A stretch of 64,000 nt of DNA from Sphaerisporangium aureirubrum (GTDB lineage Bacteria > Actinomycetota > Actinomycetes > Streptosporangiales > Streptosporangiaceae): NCBI RefSeq assembly GCF_042658925.1, contig NZ_JBHSRF010000005.1, forward strand, positions 180,944 to 244,943. Reading direction: 5' to 3'. The position numbers and the translations under genes were made by a program. The notes below the pieces were generated by a model. That model saw nothing but the letters and a program-made list of their open reading frames with translations. It made no database searches and was not told the origin of the DNA. This document shows, one piece after another, positions 54,581-63,766 of the stretch. Every line of letters begins with the position of its first letter. Position 1 is the stretch's first letter.

Positions 54581-55945
54581 TCAGCGGGCCAGCGCCGGGG
54601 TGCGGCGTTCCAGAGCCGCGAGCAACGCGACCGGGTCGGTGATGCCGTAACCGTAGTCGTAGTCGTACCCCACGTCGCTGCGGTCCTCGGCGGTGCGCTG
54701 CAGGAGGGTGCGCAGCTGGGCGGGCGGCAGGACGGACGCCGGCCAGCGGGTGCGGATCGCGGCGACCAGCCCGGCCGCGACGGGACAGGCGGCCGAGGTG
54801 CCCGAGTCGGGCTTGTCCGCGCCGAAGGCGCCCGAGCCGGAGAAGTGGGTGTAGGCGCAGATGTCGGGCTTGCGCTCGGTGAGCCGCCCGGGGCCCTGCG
54901 AGGAGTACCCCACCCGCTGCCCGGCCGTGTCCACCCCGCCGACCGACAGCGCCTGGGGATGGGAGTTGGCGCCGACGATCGGGCGGTCGGGGTACGCGCA
55001 CCGGCCGTCGCGGCACTCCACGCCGCAGTTCCCCGCCGCGAACAGGATGTCGGCCCCCGCCTGCGCGAGGCTGCCCACGATGATGTTGAACGGGTGGGCG
55101 GCGTTGTCGGAGTAGTTCCCCGGCCGCCCCGGCGGCAGGTCCCACAGGGGCGAGAACGACCCCCAGCTGTTGCTCACCACCAGCGCGCGGCTCTCGGGCG
55201 GCTGGGCGTCCAGCACCGTGCGCAGATGGGCGAAGGCCGCCACCGCGTCGGACAGCAGGCCGTCCATCACCGTCTCCCCGCGCCGCCGTGACAGCAGCAC
55301 CGGGATGTCGATCACCGAGGCGCGCGGGGCGCAGATCAGCGCGTCGAACGCGCACATCGTGCCGTGGTCCACCTCGAACGCCCCCGCGCCGCCCGAGACC
55401 CCCGAGGGGCTCCAGCTGCGCGCGTGGTCGATCTGGCAGCCCCGGCCGAGACGCTCGGCGACGTGCGCGGCGTTGACGCCGGTGTCGCAGACGGCCAGCG
55501 CCACCCCGGCCCCGTCGCAGCCCTCGGCGAGCAGCTCGGGCACCGCCATCAGCCGCTCGACGTCCTGCCAGGTGCCGACCGGCGGTGAGCCGCCGCAGGT
55601 CAGCGTGGTCTCGATCACCGGGTCGGCGTACACCGCCACCACGTCGCGGTGGCGGACCGGCAGCAACGCCATGCGGGCCGAGCTCTCGTCGTCGGCGATC
55701 TCGCCCCGCACCAGCACCGAGGCGTCCTCGGCCGCCATGGAGAACACCAGCGGCTGGTTCAGCGACAGCGGGTCGCCGTCCCGGGCGGCGGGCCGGGCCC
55801 GGGGGACCGCGACCGGGGAGAAGGTGTGGTCGAGCTCCACCCCCGGCAGCTCGCCGGCGACGTCGGCGGTGGTCGCCGTCATGCCGGGCGTCGCCACGGC
55901 GGTGACGAGGTCGGGAGTGGGACGCAACTGGATGAGGACCCGCAT
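54581..55945 (-). CDS. S8 (subtilisin-like) serine peptidase without signal peptide
   Basis: 454 residues from the ATG at 55945, preceded by AGAGGTGG. Catalytic residues are all present: Asp154 in AVCDTGVNAAH, His194 in EVDHGTMCA, Asn306 in LFAAGNCG and Ser384 in DSGTSAACP. The N-terminus MRVLIQLRPTPDL... is not a signal peptide; about 140 residues before the catalytic domain form an unrecognised N-terminal region. Cytoplasmic S8 enzymes without leader often take part in peptide maturation or in defence-type cassettes. The small gene at 54297-54527 is its only likely partner. Confidence 0.88.
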   Translation of the reverse strand: MRVLIQLRPTPDLVTAVATPGMTATTADVAGELPGVELDHTFSPVAVPRARPAARDGDPLSLNQPLVFSMAAEDASVLVRGEIADDESSARMALLPVRHRDVVAVYADPVIETTLTCGGSPPVGTWQDVERLMAVPELLAEGCDGAGVALAVCDTGVNAAHVAERLGRGCQIDHARSWSPSGVSGGAGAFEVDHGTMCAFDALICAPRASVIDIPVLLSRRRGETVMDGLLSDAVAAFAHLRTVLDAQPPESRALVVSNSWGSFSPLWDLPPGRPGNYSDNAAHPFNIIVGSLAQAGADILFAAGNCGVECRDGRCAYPDRPIVGANSHPQALSVGGVDTAGQRVGYSSQGPGRLTERKPDICAYTHFSGSGAFGADKPDSGTSAACPVAAGLVAAIRTRWPASVLPPAQLRTLLQRTAEDRSDVGYDYDYGYGITDPVALLAALERRTPALAR

Positions 55946-56232
55946 GAGGACACCACCTCTGGGACGTGACGACGCGACGTCACCACCGTGCCGCACGCTC
56001 CCCGGCCCGTCTACCAGCAGAAATACCGTGTTACCCGCCATTTCCCCGGATACCGCGCAAGTCGCGGCGGTCTTTTTCCGCACGCCCCCGCCGCGGCGCC
56101 CGGGGCGACGGTGCGTGACCCTCGGCGCGGGCACGATCCGTGACCGTCGCGAGGCGCCCGCAGATGACGCGGGAGAAGTGGCGCGGATGTAAGTTTCGCG
56201 GCGTGGCCGTCCGGCCGGGGGGATAGCGCACG

Positions 56233-58359
56233 GTGACCGGCGGAAGAGGGCCTGACTCACCGCGGAAGACTTCCGTGATCGACCTGATGTTGGCTACGTT
56301 GTCACCCGTGATCGCCACGGACACGCCGCCTGTTCCCGAATCCGGTGCCACGCGCACGCCACGAATGGCCGTGCGGCCGAGGCTGGTGGTGGCCAGCGCG
56401 TTCATGTTGTTCCTGGAGCTGGCTCTCATCCGCTGGACCGGCTCGAACATCGTGCACCTGAGTTACTTCACCAACTTCGTGCTGCTGGGGTCCTTCCTCG
56501 GCATCGGCCTGGGCTTCCTACGGTCCGGGCGCACGACGCGGCAGCCGTACTACTCGCCGGTGGTCCTGGCCGTCCTGGTGCTGATCGTGCTGAGATTCCC
56601 GGTCACGGTGAACCGCGAGGCCGAGGGCATCCTGTACTTCACCAGCCTGTCCACCAGCGGCCCGCCCGCGTGGGCGATCCTGCCGGTCGTGTTCTGCGCG
56701 GCGGCACTGGTGCTGATGGGCCCGGCCGAGCTGGTCGGCCGCTGCTTCACCGAGCTGCCCCGGCTGGACGCCTACCGCTACGACCTGATCGGCAGCCTCA
56801 CCGGCATCGTGATGTTCTCGGCGCTGTCGTTCATGAGCGCGCCGCCGGTCGCCTGGGGCCTGATCGTCGCCGTCGCCTACGGCGTGCTGCTCCAGCCGCG
56901 CTCCCTCGGCCGGTACGTCGCCCTGGTGACGATCCCGTCGCTGGTCATCGTGGGAGCCCTGGCGTTCGAGACGCTCACCGCGGGCGCGCTCTGGTCGCCG
57001 TACTACAAGGTGACCTACAAGCACTTCGCGATCGGCGACGTGCCGATCATGGACATCCAGGTGAACGGCATCCCGCACCAGCAGGCCATCCCGGCGCGCA
57101 ACCGGCTGGAGTGGGAGCGCCAGTACGCCCTGCCGTACGAGCGCACCGCCGCCGGCACGGCCGGGCGCCTGGACAACGTGCTCATCGTGGGCGCGGGCAG
57201 CGGCACCGACGTGGCCATCGCGCTGTCCAAGGGCGCCAAGCACGTCGACGCGGTCGAGATCGACCCCAAGCTGCGTGAGCTCGGCTTCCTCAACCACCCC
57301 GACCGGCCCTACAGCGATCCCCGGGTCACCACCCACATCACCGACGGCCGGGCCTTCCTCGAACGCACCGACGGCAAGTACGACCTGATCCTCTTCGCGC
57401 TGCCCGACTCCCTGACGCTGGTCTCCGGGGCCAGCTCGCTGCGCCTGGAGAGCTACCTGTTCACCGAGGAGGCCATGCGCGCCGCGCGCGACCACCTCAA
57501 GCCGGGCGGCGCGTTCGCGATGTACAACTACTACCGCGAGCTGTGGCTGGTCGACCGGCTCGCCTCCACCGCCGAGGCGGCCTTCGGCCACAAGCCGTGC
57601 GTGGACGAGGTCGGCGCGGGCCGGCAGGCCGTGATCACCGCCGGCTTCACCGTCGACGCGCAGATCTGCCCCAGCGTGTGGCTCGGCGCCTCCGCGGGCA
57701 CCCCGCCCCCCGCCGTGGACGACCGCCCGTTCCTCTACCTGCACGGCCGGGACATCCCGTCCATCTACCTGATCGCGCTCGGCCTGATCCTGCTGGTCAG
57801 CGTGCTCGCGGTCCGCGCGGTGGCGGGCCCGTTCCGCACCATGCGCCCCTACGCCGACCTGTTCCTGCTGGGCGTGTCGTTCCTGTTGCTGGAGACCAAG
57901 AACGTCACCGGTTTCGCCCTGCTGTTCGGCACCACCTGGGTGGTCAACGCGGTCGTGTTCGCGGGTGTCCTGGTCGCCGTGCTGGCCGCCGTGGAGGTGA
58001 CCCGGCGGTTCCGGACACCATCACTACCCGTGATGTACGCCATCCTGCTGGGCGGCCTGATACTGGCGGCCGTGGTGCCCAACTCATGGCTCCTCGGCCT
58101 ACCACTCCCGCTACGAGCCGTATGCGCGGTGGTGGTGGCCTTCCTCCCGATCTTCGCCGCCAACGTCGTCTTCGCCAAACGCTTCGCCGAAACCGCCGAC
58201 GCCACCACAGCCTTCGGCGCCAACCTCCTAGGCGCCATCCTCGGCGGCTGCCTCGAGTACCTCTCCCTGGTAATCGGCTACCAGGGCCTACTGGTAGTCG
58301 CCGGCCTGCTCTACCTAGGCGCCTTCGCCCTCCTACCCCGCACCGCCAAAGCGATCTAG
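56233..58359 (+). CDS. Membrane-embedded spermidine-synthase-like methyltransferase-fold protein
   Basis: 708 residues from the GTG at 56233 (GGGGGGA 9 nt upstream). Five or six N-terminal membrane helices, a cytoplasmic Rossmann domain with VLIVGAGSGTDVAIALSKGA and VDAVEIDPK (nucleotide/dcSAM-type pocket), then five or six C-terminal helices. The family is annotated as spermidine synthase-like, but such fused membrane proteins have unclear substrates, and aminopropyl transfer is unproven. No partner gene for polyamine synthesis lies nearby. The 3' end abuts the start of a repeat array at about 58360. Confidence 0.85.
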   Translation: MTGGRGPDSPRKTSVIDLMLATLSPVIATDTPPVPESGATRTPRMAVRPRLVVASAFMLFLELALIRWTGSNIVHLSYFTNFVLLGSFLGIGLGFLRSGRTTRQPYYSPVVLAVLVLIVLRFPVTVNREAEGILYFTSLSTSGPPAWAILPVVFCAAALVLMGPAELVGRCFTELPRLDAYRYDLIGSLTGIVMFSALSFMSAPPVAWGLIVAVAYGVLLQPRSLGRYVALVTIPSLVIVGALAFETLTAGALWSPYYKVTYKHFAIGDVPIMDIQVNGIPHQQAIPARNRLEWERQYALPYERTAAGTAGRLDNVLIVGAGSGTDVAIALSKGAKHVDAVEIDPKLRELGFLNHPDRPYSDPRVTTHITDGRAFLERTDGKYDLILFALPDSLTLVSGASSLRLESYLFTEEAMRAARDHLKPGGAFAMYNYYRELWLVDRLASTAEAAFGHKPCVDEVGAGRQAVITAGFTVDAQICPSVWLGASAGTPPPAVDDRPFLYLHGRDIPSIYLIALGLILLVSVLAVRAVAGPFRTMRPYADLFLLGVSFLLLETKNVTGFALLFGTTWVVNAVVFAGVLVAVLAAVEVTRRFRTPSLPVMYAILLGGLILAAVVPNSWLLGLPLPLRAVCAVVVAFLPIFAANVVFAKRFAETADATTAFGANLLGAILGGCLEYLSLVIGYQGLLVVAGLLYLGAFALLPRTAKAI

Positions 58360-58977
58360 CCCACCGCACCCCGGCGCCCCGCCCGAGACGTGCCCCCGTG
58401 CCACCCACGGTCATTTCTCCGGCGCCGAGTCGGCGGGTCGTGGTGCGGCGAATCCGGCGCCGCCTTACGGCGGACAACCCGCAGTGTGTGCGGCGCCGGG
58501 TGAAACGGTCCTTGCGGAGGGCGCGCTCCGCGCGGGAGCCGCAAGGGCTGTTCTCCTGCGGGGGACACCCCCGCACCCCCGGGCCCTGCCGGGCTCATCG
58601 TTCCCGCCGCACCCATGGGTCCTGCCGGGCTCATGGTTCCCGCCGCACCCCACGCGCCGCCCGAGACGTGTCCCCGTGCCACCCATGGTCATTTCTCCGG
58701 CGCCGAGTCGGCGGGTCGTGGTGCGGCGAATCCGGCGCCGCCTTACGGCGGACAACCCGCAGTGTGTGCGGCGCCGGGTGAAACNNNNNNNNNNNNNNNN
58801 NNNNNNNNNNNNNNNNNNNNNNNNNNNNNNNNNNNNNNNNNNNNNNNNNNNNNNNNNNNNNNNNNNNNNNNNNNNNNNNNNNACGGTCCTTGCGGAGGGC
58901 GCGCTCCGCGCGGGAGCCGCAAGGGCTGTTCTCCTGCGGGGGACACCCCCGCACCCCCGGGCCCTGCCGGGCTCACG
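58360..58977 (-). repeat. Structured repeat array, minus orientation, with assembly gap
   Basis: At least two units of a 279-bp repeat (the unit motif cccgagacgtg at 58382 and 58661), GC-rich and full of hairpins: CCTTGCGG/CCGCAAGG (58510-58546), TGCGGGGG-ACA-CCCCCGCA (58557-58575) and CCGCC-TTA-CGGCGG-type stems. Unit sequences recur in opposite orientation at 60858-60995 and 63184-63690. Open frames across it are all shadows; I see no coding potential. The unknown-base run inside it sits in the same position of the unit. Confidence 0.85.
58785..58882. other. Assembly gap (run of N)
   Basis: 98 unresolved bases inside the repeat. Flanking bases (gtgaaac | acggtcctt) join almost seamlessly into the intact unit sequence gtgaaacggtcctt, so the gap probably marks a collapse of one or more repeat units rather than a fixed length. 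Confidence 0.95.
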
Positions 58978-59397
58978 GTACAGCTCTTCCCCGACAGCTT
59001 GGCTTCCCGCACGGCGATCCGCGCCTGCTCTCCCGCCATCAGCTGATGCCCCGGCAGCTCCCACAGGTAGCACCGGTAGCGGTCCCACCGGTCGCTGTTA
59101 CGCCACGTCCAGATTCTCACCTGATTATCGGCGCCCGCCTCGCTGCGCACCCACACCAGCACCGCCCCATGCCTGGTGGACGAGTATTCCGCCCACCGCC
59201 GCATCTGATACCACGTACCGGTCCGCCGACGTTATCTCCCGGGTGCCGTCCGCCTTGTCCACCCCGGTCAGCCAGTCGTGCTTCACCCCGTCGGGGGTCT
59301 CAAACCCGCCGCCCCGGCCCCGCATCGGAACACCCGTCAGCGACAGATAGATGTACAACGTCAAACTCCCGACCACCAGCACACCCAACCCCGCCAT
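58978..59397 (-). pseudogene. Broken gene for a small membrane-anchored protein
   Basis: From the ATG at 59397 the frame reads MAGLGVLVVGSLTLYIYLSL (a membrane anchor) then ETPDGVKHDWLTGVDKADGT. Near 59214 one extra base shifts the natural continuation (TWYQMRRWAEYSS..., ..VRIWTWRNSDRWDRYRCYLW, ..GHQLMAGEQARIAVREAKLS) into another frame. That second frame then runs straight into the repeat array at 58977 with no stop of its own. So the gene carries both a frameshift and a 3' truncation by the repeat. Function unknown. Confidence 0.6.
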
Positions 59398-59747
59398 TAC
59401 TAACCAACACCAATCAAACCGGCTCGCTCCTTTCGGACCTCGAATGGACTGGATATGTCGATGAGTTCGAGCCGGATGCTCGTGAGGGCCGGAGCCACCT
59501 CGATGGGCGACGGACCGGTATCGATGGGATTCGGAGCCACCGGCGCCAGCCGGTCCTCCTCGGTGATCAGGAGGTCCACCTCGGAGGGACTGGCAGGTCT
59601 TGGCCCTGCCGGTCGTGGGCGGCCCGGATATCTCGGTCCAGGCGACGCCGGCCATCGCAGGGGTTCGGGATGGCTTTCGGGAAGCGCTGACCTTGAGCGC
59701 TTGGCCGCGATCGCGGCCGTCCCGTATTCGAACGTTTCGGGACTACC
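59398..59747. other. No convincing gene
   Basis: 350 bp between the broken membrane-protein gene and the methyltransferase. Open frames here have Arg/Pro-rich shadow composition. No hairpin or operator stands out. Confidence 0.5.
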
Positions 59748-60524
59748 ATGCTCGGCATGTCTGGTCGCGCACTGAGCTTCGGAGTGATGGCGGAAGCCTA
59801 CGAACGGTTCCGGCCAGGGTATCCGGTGGAGCTCTTCGACATGGTGACGGCCTACGCCGCCCGGCCGGTCAGGACCGCCCTGGAGATCGGCGCTGGGACA
59901 GGCAAGGCCACCCGCCTGTTCGCTGAGCGAGGGATCGTTGTAACGGCGACCGAGCCCGATGGGGCCATGCTCACCGAGCTGCGCAGACACGTGCCGGCGA
60001 ACGTCAGGACCGTGCAAGCCGCGTTCGAGGACCTGCGGCCGGGAAAGAGGTACGGCTTGGTCTACGCGGCTGCGGCGTTGCACTGGACGAACCCGGAGGG
60101 CCGGTGGTCACGGGCGGCTTCGCTGGTCGAGCCAGGTGGCGTGTTCGCCTCATTCGGCGGCCCGATCGAACTGGCCGACCCAGCTGTGGAACAGGCGGTC
60201 CGCGCGGCGCGTTCAGCGTTCCTGGCAAGTGATGGCGTTCCCTCTCCGGACGGGACGCCTCCGGAGGCGGAGATGCAGTGGCCAGGCACAGAGCTTCAAC
60301 GGTCGGAGTGGTTCACCGATGTCCGGCAGGCCATGATCGAACGCCGTTTGACGCTGACTGCTCACGACTACGTCGGCCATCTCTCGACCATCTCGGCTTA
60401 TCTCGTCTTGCCGGACGCGGAGCGCGAGCAGGTGTTCCGCCAGATCATCGACGTTCTGCCGGAAACGGTCGAGATCATCGCCGACATCACCGTTCATCTC
60501 GCGCGTCGGCACGACGAGTCTTGA
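59748..60524 (+). CDS. Class I SAM-dependent methyltransferase
   Basis: 258 residues from the ATG at 59748; an ATG three codons later (59757) is equally possible. Motif I LEIGAGTGKATRLFAERG, the acidic end of strand 2 in VVTATEPDGAMLTEL, and YAAAALHWTNPEGRWSRAAS, as in small-molecule methyltransferases of the Methyltransf_11 type. The substrate is unknown. It lies as a lone gene between two oppositely oriented repeat arrays and next to a broken gene, so it may be part of an acquired cassette. Confidence 0.85.
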   Translation: MLGMSGRALSFGVMAEAYERFRPGYPVELFDMVTAYAARPVRTALEIGAGTGKATRLFAERGIVVTATEPDGAMLTELRRHVPANVRTVQAAFEDLRPGKRYGLVYAAAALHWTNPEGRWSRAASLVEPGGVFASFGGPIELADPAVEQAVRAARSAFLASDGVPSPDGTPPEAEMQWPGTELQRSEWFTDVRQAMIERRLTLTAHDYVGHLSTISAYLVLPDAEREQVFRQIIDVLPETVEIIADITVHLARRHDES

Positions 60525-60857
60525 CGGCGTGGCCACGCGCCTAGTCGCTTGTCAGGTGCCTGGTCTCGTTCCCCTTTACGGCTTCCCGTAGCTTTAGAAG
60601 TTCGGGGCCGCCATGGCTCTCACTTGGCTCTGGTTCTCACCACATAGCCAAATGGACCCACCAGCGGACTACCAACACCAACGAGTAACCCAGGCCCAGA
60701 TCCCAGGGGTGCCGAAATGTATCTCCACCCTCAGGGGCGGCACAGCCCTGTGCTTTCTCCGTCGACACCAGTTCTGGGGGTCGCCTACCTGGAGGCTGGA
60801 TGGGCCGTCCTGGACAGCACTACGGACTCCGCGAGCGCGGCCAGCATGGCGTTCAGC
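60525..60857. other. No gene seen
   Basis: 333 bp with mixed, slightly less GC-rich sequence and no coherent coding frame. The right part leads directly into the truncated repeat copy at 60858. Confidence 0.5.
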
Positions 60858-60995
60858 CGGGTGTCTCCCGCGGGAGAACAGCCCTTGCGCTTTTCGCGCG
60901 GAGCGCGCCCTCCGCAGGACTATTTCACGGGTGCCGCACACACTGCGGGTTGTCCGCCGTAGGGCGGCGCCGGATTGGCCGCGCCACGACCCGCC
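60858..60995 (+). repeat. Left part of the plus-orientation repeat array, cut by the IS element
   Basis: Repeat sequence (from about tgtctcccgcgggagaac through gggcggcgccggattggc to cgacccgcc) identical in type to 63300-63427. It ends exactly where the IS21-type element begins; the array continues after the element at 63184. Confidence 0.85.
60991..60995. repeat. Target-site duplication CCGCC, left
   Basis: CCGCC directly before the element (60991-60995) and again directly after it (63184-63188). The uninterrupted copy at 63423-63436 reads cgacccgccgactc with a single CCGCC, so this is the 5-bp duplication made on insertion. Confidence 0.85.
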
Positions 60996-61066
60996 TGTCG
61001 GCGACACGTGAAAACTGACCCCTAGACGACGGCCGAAAACTGACCCCTCTGCTGCCACGGTGGAGG

Positions 61067-62305
61067 GTGATCAAGGTGGAGGACTGGGCGGAGATCCGCC
61101 GGTTGCACCGGGCCGAGCACATGCCGATCAAGGCGATCGCTCGGCGGATGGGTATCTCGAAGAACACCGTCAAACGGGCACTGGTGGCCGATGAGCCGCC
61201 GAAGTACCAGCGGACCAGGAAGGGGTCGATCGTGGACGCGGTCGAACCCCGGATCCGGGCGCTGCTAGAGGAGTTCCCCGACATGCCGGCAACCGTCATC
61301 GCCGAGCGGATCGGCTGGGACCGCTCGCTGAGCGTGCTCAAGGGCCGCATCCGGCTGCTGCGGCCGTACTACCGGCCGGCCGATCCGGCCTCGCGGACGA
61401 CCTATCAGCCCGGTGAGCTGGCCCAGTGTGACCTGTGGTTCCCGCCCGCCAAGATCTCGTTGGGGGCAGGGCAGACGGGCTGCCCGCCGGTGCTGGTCAT
61501 GGTCAGCGGCTATTCGCGGTGGCTGATGGCGCGCATGCTGCCCTCGCGCTCGGCCGGTGACCTGTTCGCCGGCATGTGGATGCTGTTGCGCGGATGGGGC
61601 GCGGTCCCCAAGACGCTGGTGTGGGACAACGAGGGCGCGATCGGGCAGTGGAAGGGCGGCCGGCCGCAGCTGACCGCCGAGGCGAACGCGTTCCGCGGGA
61701 TGCTGGGGATCGCGATCCGCCAGTGCAAGCCGGGCGATCCGGAGGCCAAGGGCCTGGTGGAGCGGGCGAACGGGTACCTGGAGACCTCGTTTCTGCCGGG
61801 CCGGGCCTTCACCGGCCCCCGCGACTTCAACGCCCAGATGGACGACTGGCTGGCCCATCGGGCCAACGTTCGCCACCACCGGCGGATCGAGTGCCGTCCG
61901 GCCGACCGGATCGTCACCGACCTGGCCGCGATGCTCCCACTGCCGCCGGTGGCTCCGCCGGTCGGCTGGCGGACGGCGACCCGGCTGGCCCGCGACCACT
62001 ACATCCGCGTCGCCTCCAACGACTACTCGGTCCACCCTGCGGTCATCGGCCGCATGGTGGAGGTTGTCGCTGATCTGGAGCAGGTCACCGTGAGGTGCGG
62101 CGGCCAGGTGGTGGCCGTCCATGAGCGGTGCTGGGCCGCCCACCAGACCATCACCGACCCCTCCCACGCCCACGCCGCCGCCGCGTTGCGCCGCACCCGG
62201 GTCCAGGCGGTGGCCGCTCCAGCCGAGCCGGAGGTCGAACAGCGCCATCTGGCTGACTACGACACGCTGCTGGGGATCGACACGATCGACACGGTGGTGG
62301 CGTGA
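61067..62305 (+). CDS. istA: IS21-family transposase IstA
   Basis: 412 residues from the GTG at 61067. N-terminal HTH (MPIKAIARRMGISKNTVKRA) and DDE catalytic domain: Asp122 in ELAQCDLWFPP, Asp187 in LVWDNEGAIGQW and Glu232 in EAKGLVERANGYLE. The C-terminal beta-barrel region (NDYSVHPAVIGRMVEVV) is typical of IstA. It cuts and joins the ends of the IS. The stop overlaps the istB ATG by one base. Confidence 0.95.
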   Translation: MIKVEDWAEIRRLHRAEHMPIKAIARRMGISKNTVKRALVADEPPKYQRTRKGSIVDAVEPRIRALLEEFPDMPATVIAERIGWDRSLSVLKGRIRLLRPYYRPADPASRTTYQPGELAQCDLWFPPAKISLGAGQTGCPPVLVMVSGYSRWLMARMLPSRSAGDLFAGMWMLLRGWGAVPKTLVWDNEGAIGQWKGGRPQLTAEANAFRGMLGIAIRQCKPGDPEAKGLVERANGYLETSFLPGRAFTGPRDFNAQMDDWLAHRANVRHHRRIECRPADRIVTDLAAMLPLPPVAPPVGWRTATRLARDHYIRVASNDYSVHPAVIGRMVEVVADLEQVTVRCGGQVVAVHERCWAAHQTITDPSHAHAAAALRRTRVQAVAAPAEPEVEQRHLADYDTLLGIDTIDTVVA

Positions 62306-63105
62306 TGGCCGGCGCCACGGCCGGTGGTCGCAACCTGGCCGGCGAGCTGGCCTATCTGACCCGGGCGTTGAAGGCGCCGTCCCTGCACGCCGCCATCGAG
62401 CGGCTGGCCGAACGGGCCCGCGCCGAATCGTGGAGCCATGAGGAGTTCCTGACCGCCTGCCTGCAACGCGAGGTCGCCGCCCGCGAGTCCCACGGCGGTG
62501 AGGCCCGCATCCGCGCCGCCCGCTTCCCTGCGCGCAAGGCGATCGAGGACTTCGACTTCGATCACCAGCGCTCTCTCAAGCGCGAGGTCATCGCCCATCT
62601 GGGCACCTTGGACTTCGTCACCGCACGCGAGAACGTGGTGTTCTTGGGCCCGCCGGGCACCGGCAAGACCCATCTGTCGGTCGGTCTGGGTATCCGGGCC
62701 TGCCAGGCCGGGCACCGGGTCGCGTTCGCCACCGCGGCCGGGTGGGTGGCCCGGCTGGCCGAGGCGCACGCCGCCGGCAGGCTGCAGGACGAGCTGACCA
62801 AGCTCACCCGAGTCCCGGTGCTGATCGTCGATGAGGTCGGCTACATCCCGTTCGAGGCCGAGGCGGCGAACCTGTTCTTCCAGCTGGTCTCCAGCCGTTA
62901 TGAGCGCGCCAGCCTCATCGTGACGAGCAACAAGCCGTTCGGGCGCTGGGGAGAGGTGTTCGGCGACGACGTGGTGGCCGCCGCCATGATCGACCGTCTG
63001 GTCCACCACGCCGAGGTCATCAGCTTGAAAGGAGACAGCTACCGCCTCAAAAACCGTGATCTGGGCCGTGCTCCCGCAGCCCAGGCTAACAACGACCATC
63101 AGTGA
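62305..63105 (+). CDS. istB: IS21-family helper ATPase IstB
   Basis: 266 residues from the ATG at 62305 (TGATG overlap with istA; GTG at 62302 is also in frame). AAA+ ATPase: Walker A GPPGTGKT (115-122), Walker B VLIVDEVGYIPF, and sensor region SLIVTSNKPFGRW. It loads on target DNA and directs IstA to insertion sites. Only 78 bp remain to the right end of the element. Confidence 0.95.
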   Translation: MAGATAGGRNLAGELAYLTRALKAPSLHAAIERLAERARAESWSHEEFLTACLQREVAARESHGGEARIRAARFPARKAIEDFDFDHQRSLKREVIAHLGTLDFVTARENVVFLGPPGTGKTHLSVGLGIRACQAGHRVAFATAAGWVARLAEAHAAGRLQDELTKLTRVPVLIVDEVGYIPFEAEAANLFFQLVSSRYERASLIVTSNKPFGRWGEVFGDDVVAAAMIDRLVHHAEVISLKGDSYRLKNRDLGRAPAAQANNDHQ

Positions 63106-63183
63106 CAAGCCATGACCGACAACACCAGCAGGGGGTCAACTTTCAGACGTCGGTAGGGGGTCAGGATTCACGCGTCGTTGACA

Positions 63184-63690
63184 CCGCCGACTCGGCGCCG
63201 GAGGAATGGCCGTGGGTGGCACGGGGGCACGTCTCGGGCGGGGCGCCGGGGTGCGGCGGGAACGATGAGCCCGGCAGGGGCCCGGGGTGCGGGGGTGTCC
63301 CCCGCAGGAGAACAGCCCTTGCGCTTTTCGCGCGAGCGCGCCCTCCGCAAGGACCGTTTCACCTGGCGCCGCACGCACCGTGGGTTGTCCGCCGTAGGGC
63401 GGCGCCGGATTGGCCGCGCCACGACCCGCCGACTCGGCGCCGGAGGAATGGCCGTGGGTGGCACGGGGGCACGTCTCGGGCGGGGCGCCGGGGTGCGGCG
63501 GGAACGATGAGCCCGGCAGGGGCCCGGGGTGCGGGGGTGTCCCCCGCAGGAGAACAGCCCTTGCGGCTCCCGCGCGAAGCGCGCCCTCCGCAAGGACCAT
63601 TTCACCCGGCACCGCACACACCACGGGTTGTCCGCCGTAAGGCGGCGCCGGATTCGCCGCACCACGACCCGCCGCATCGGCGCCGGGTGA
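63184..63690 (+). repeat. Plus-orientation structured repeat array
   Basis: Two units of about 242 bp (gccgactcggcgccgg at 63186 and 63428), then a degraded third edge at about 63665. Sequence and hairpins match the 58360-58977 array in reverse complement (cccttgcg..cgcaagg, gtgtcccccgcagg, tccgccgta-ggcggcgcc). No coding potential. Confidence 0.85.
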
Positions 63691-63766
63691 TGGCCGCCTG
63701 CACGGTGGACGCCGGGCCGTCTGCGGAAGGTGGCGCCGTCTTTACCGCGACGTGGATCTCGTCGCG

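Larger units (their letters stand above)
60996..63183 (+). mobile_element. IS21-family insertion sequence, complete
   Basis: 2188 bp, flanked by 5-bp direct repeats CCGCC. The left end is TGTCGGCGACACGTGAAAAC..TGACCCC, and the right end read inwards on the minus strand is TGTCAACGACGCGTGAATCC..TGACCCC. The ends thus form imperfect terminal inverted repeats beginning TGTC, with an internal second copy (gaaaactgacccc / tgaaagttgacccc), as usual for IS21. It contains istA and istB in order, both intact, so the element looks active. It is inserted into the repeat array. Confidence 0.92.

Noticed and set aside
58465..59046. Several open frames across the N-run and the repeat array
   Set aside because: They are created by reading through the unknown bases and GC-rich repeats; sequences are Arg/Pro/Gly shadows present in every frame.
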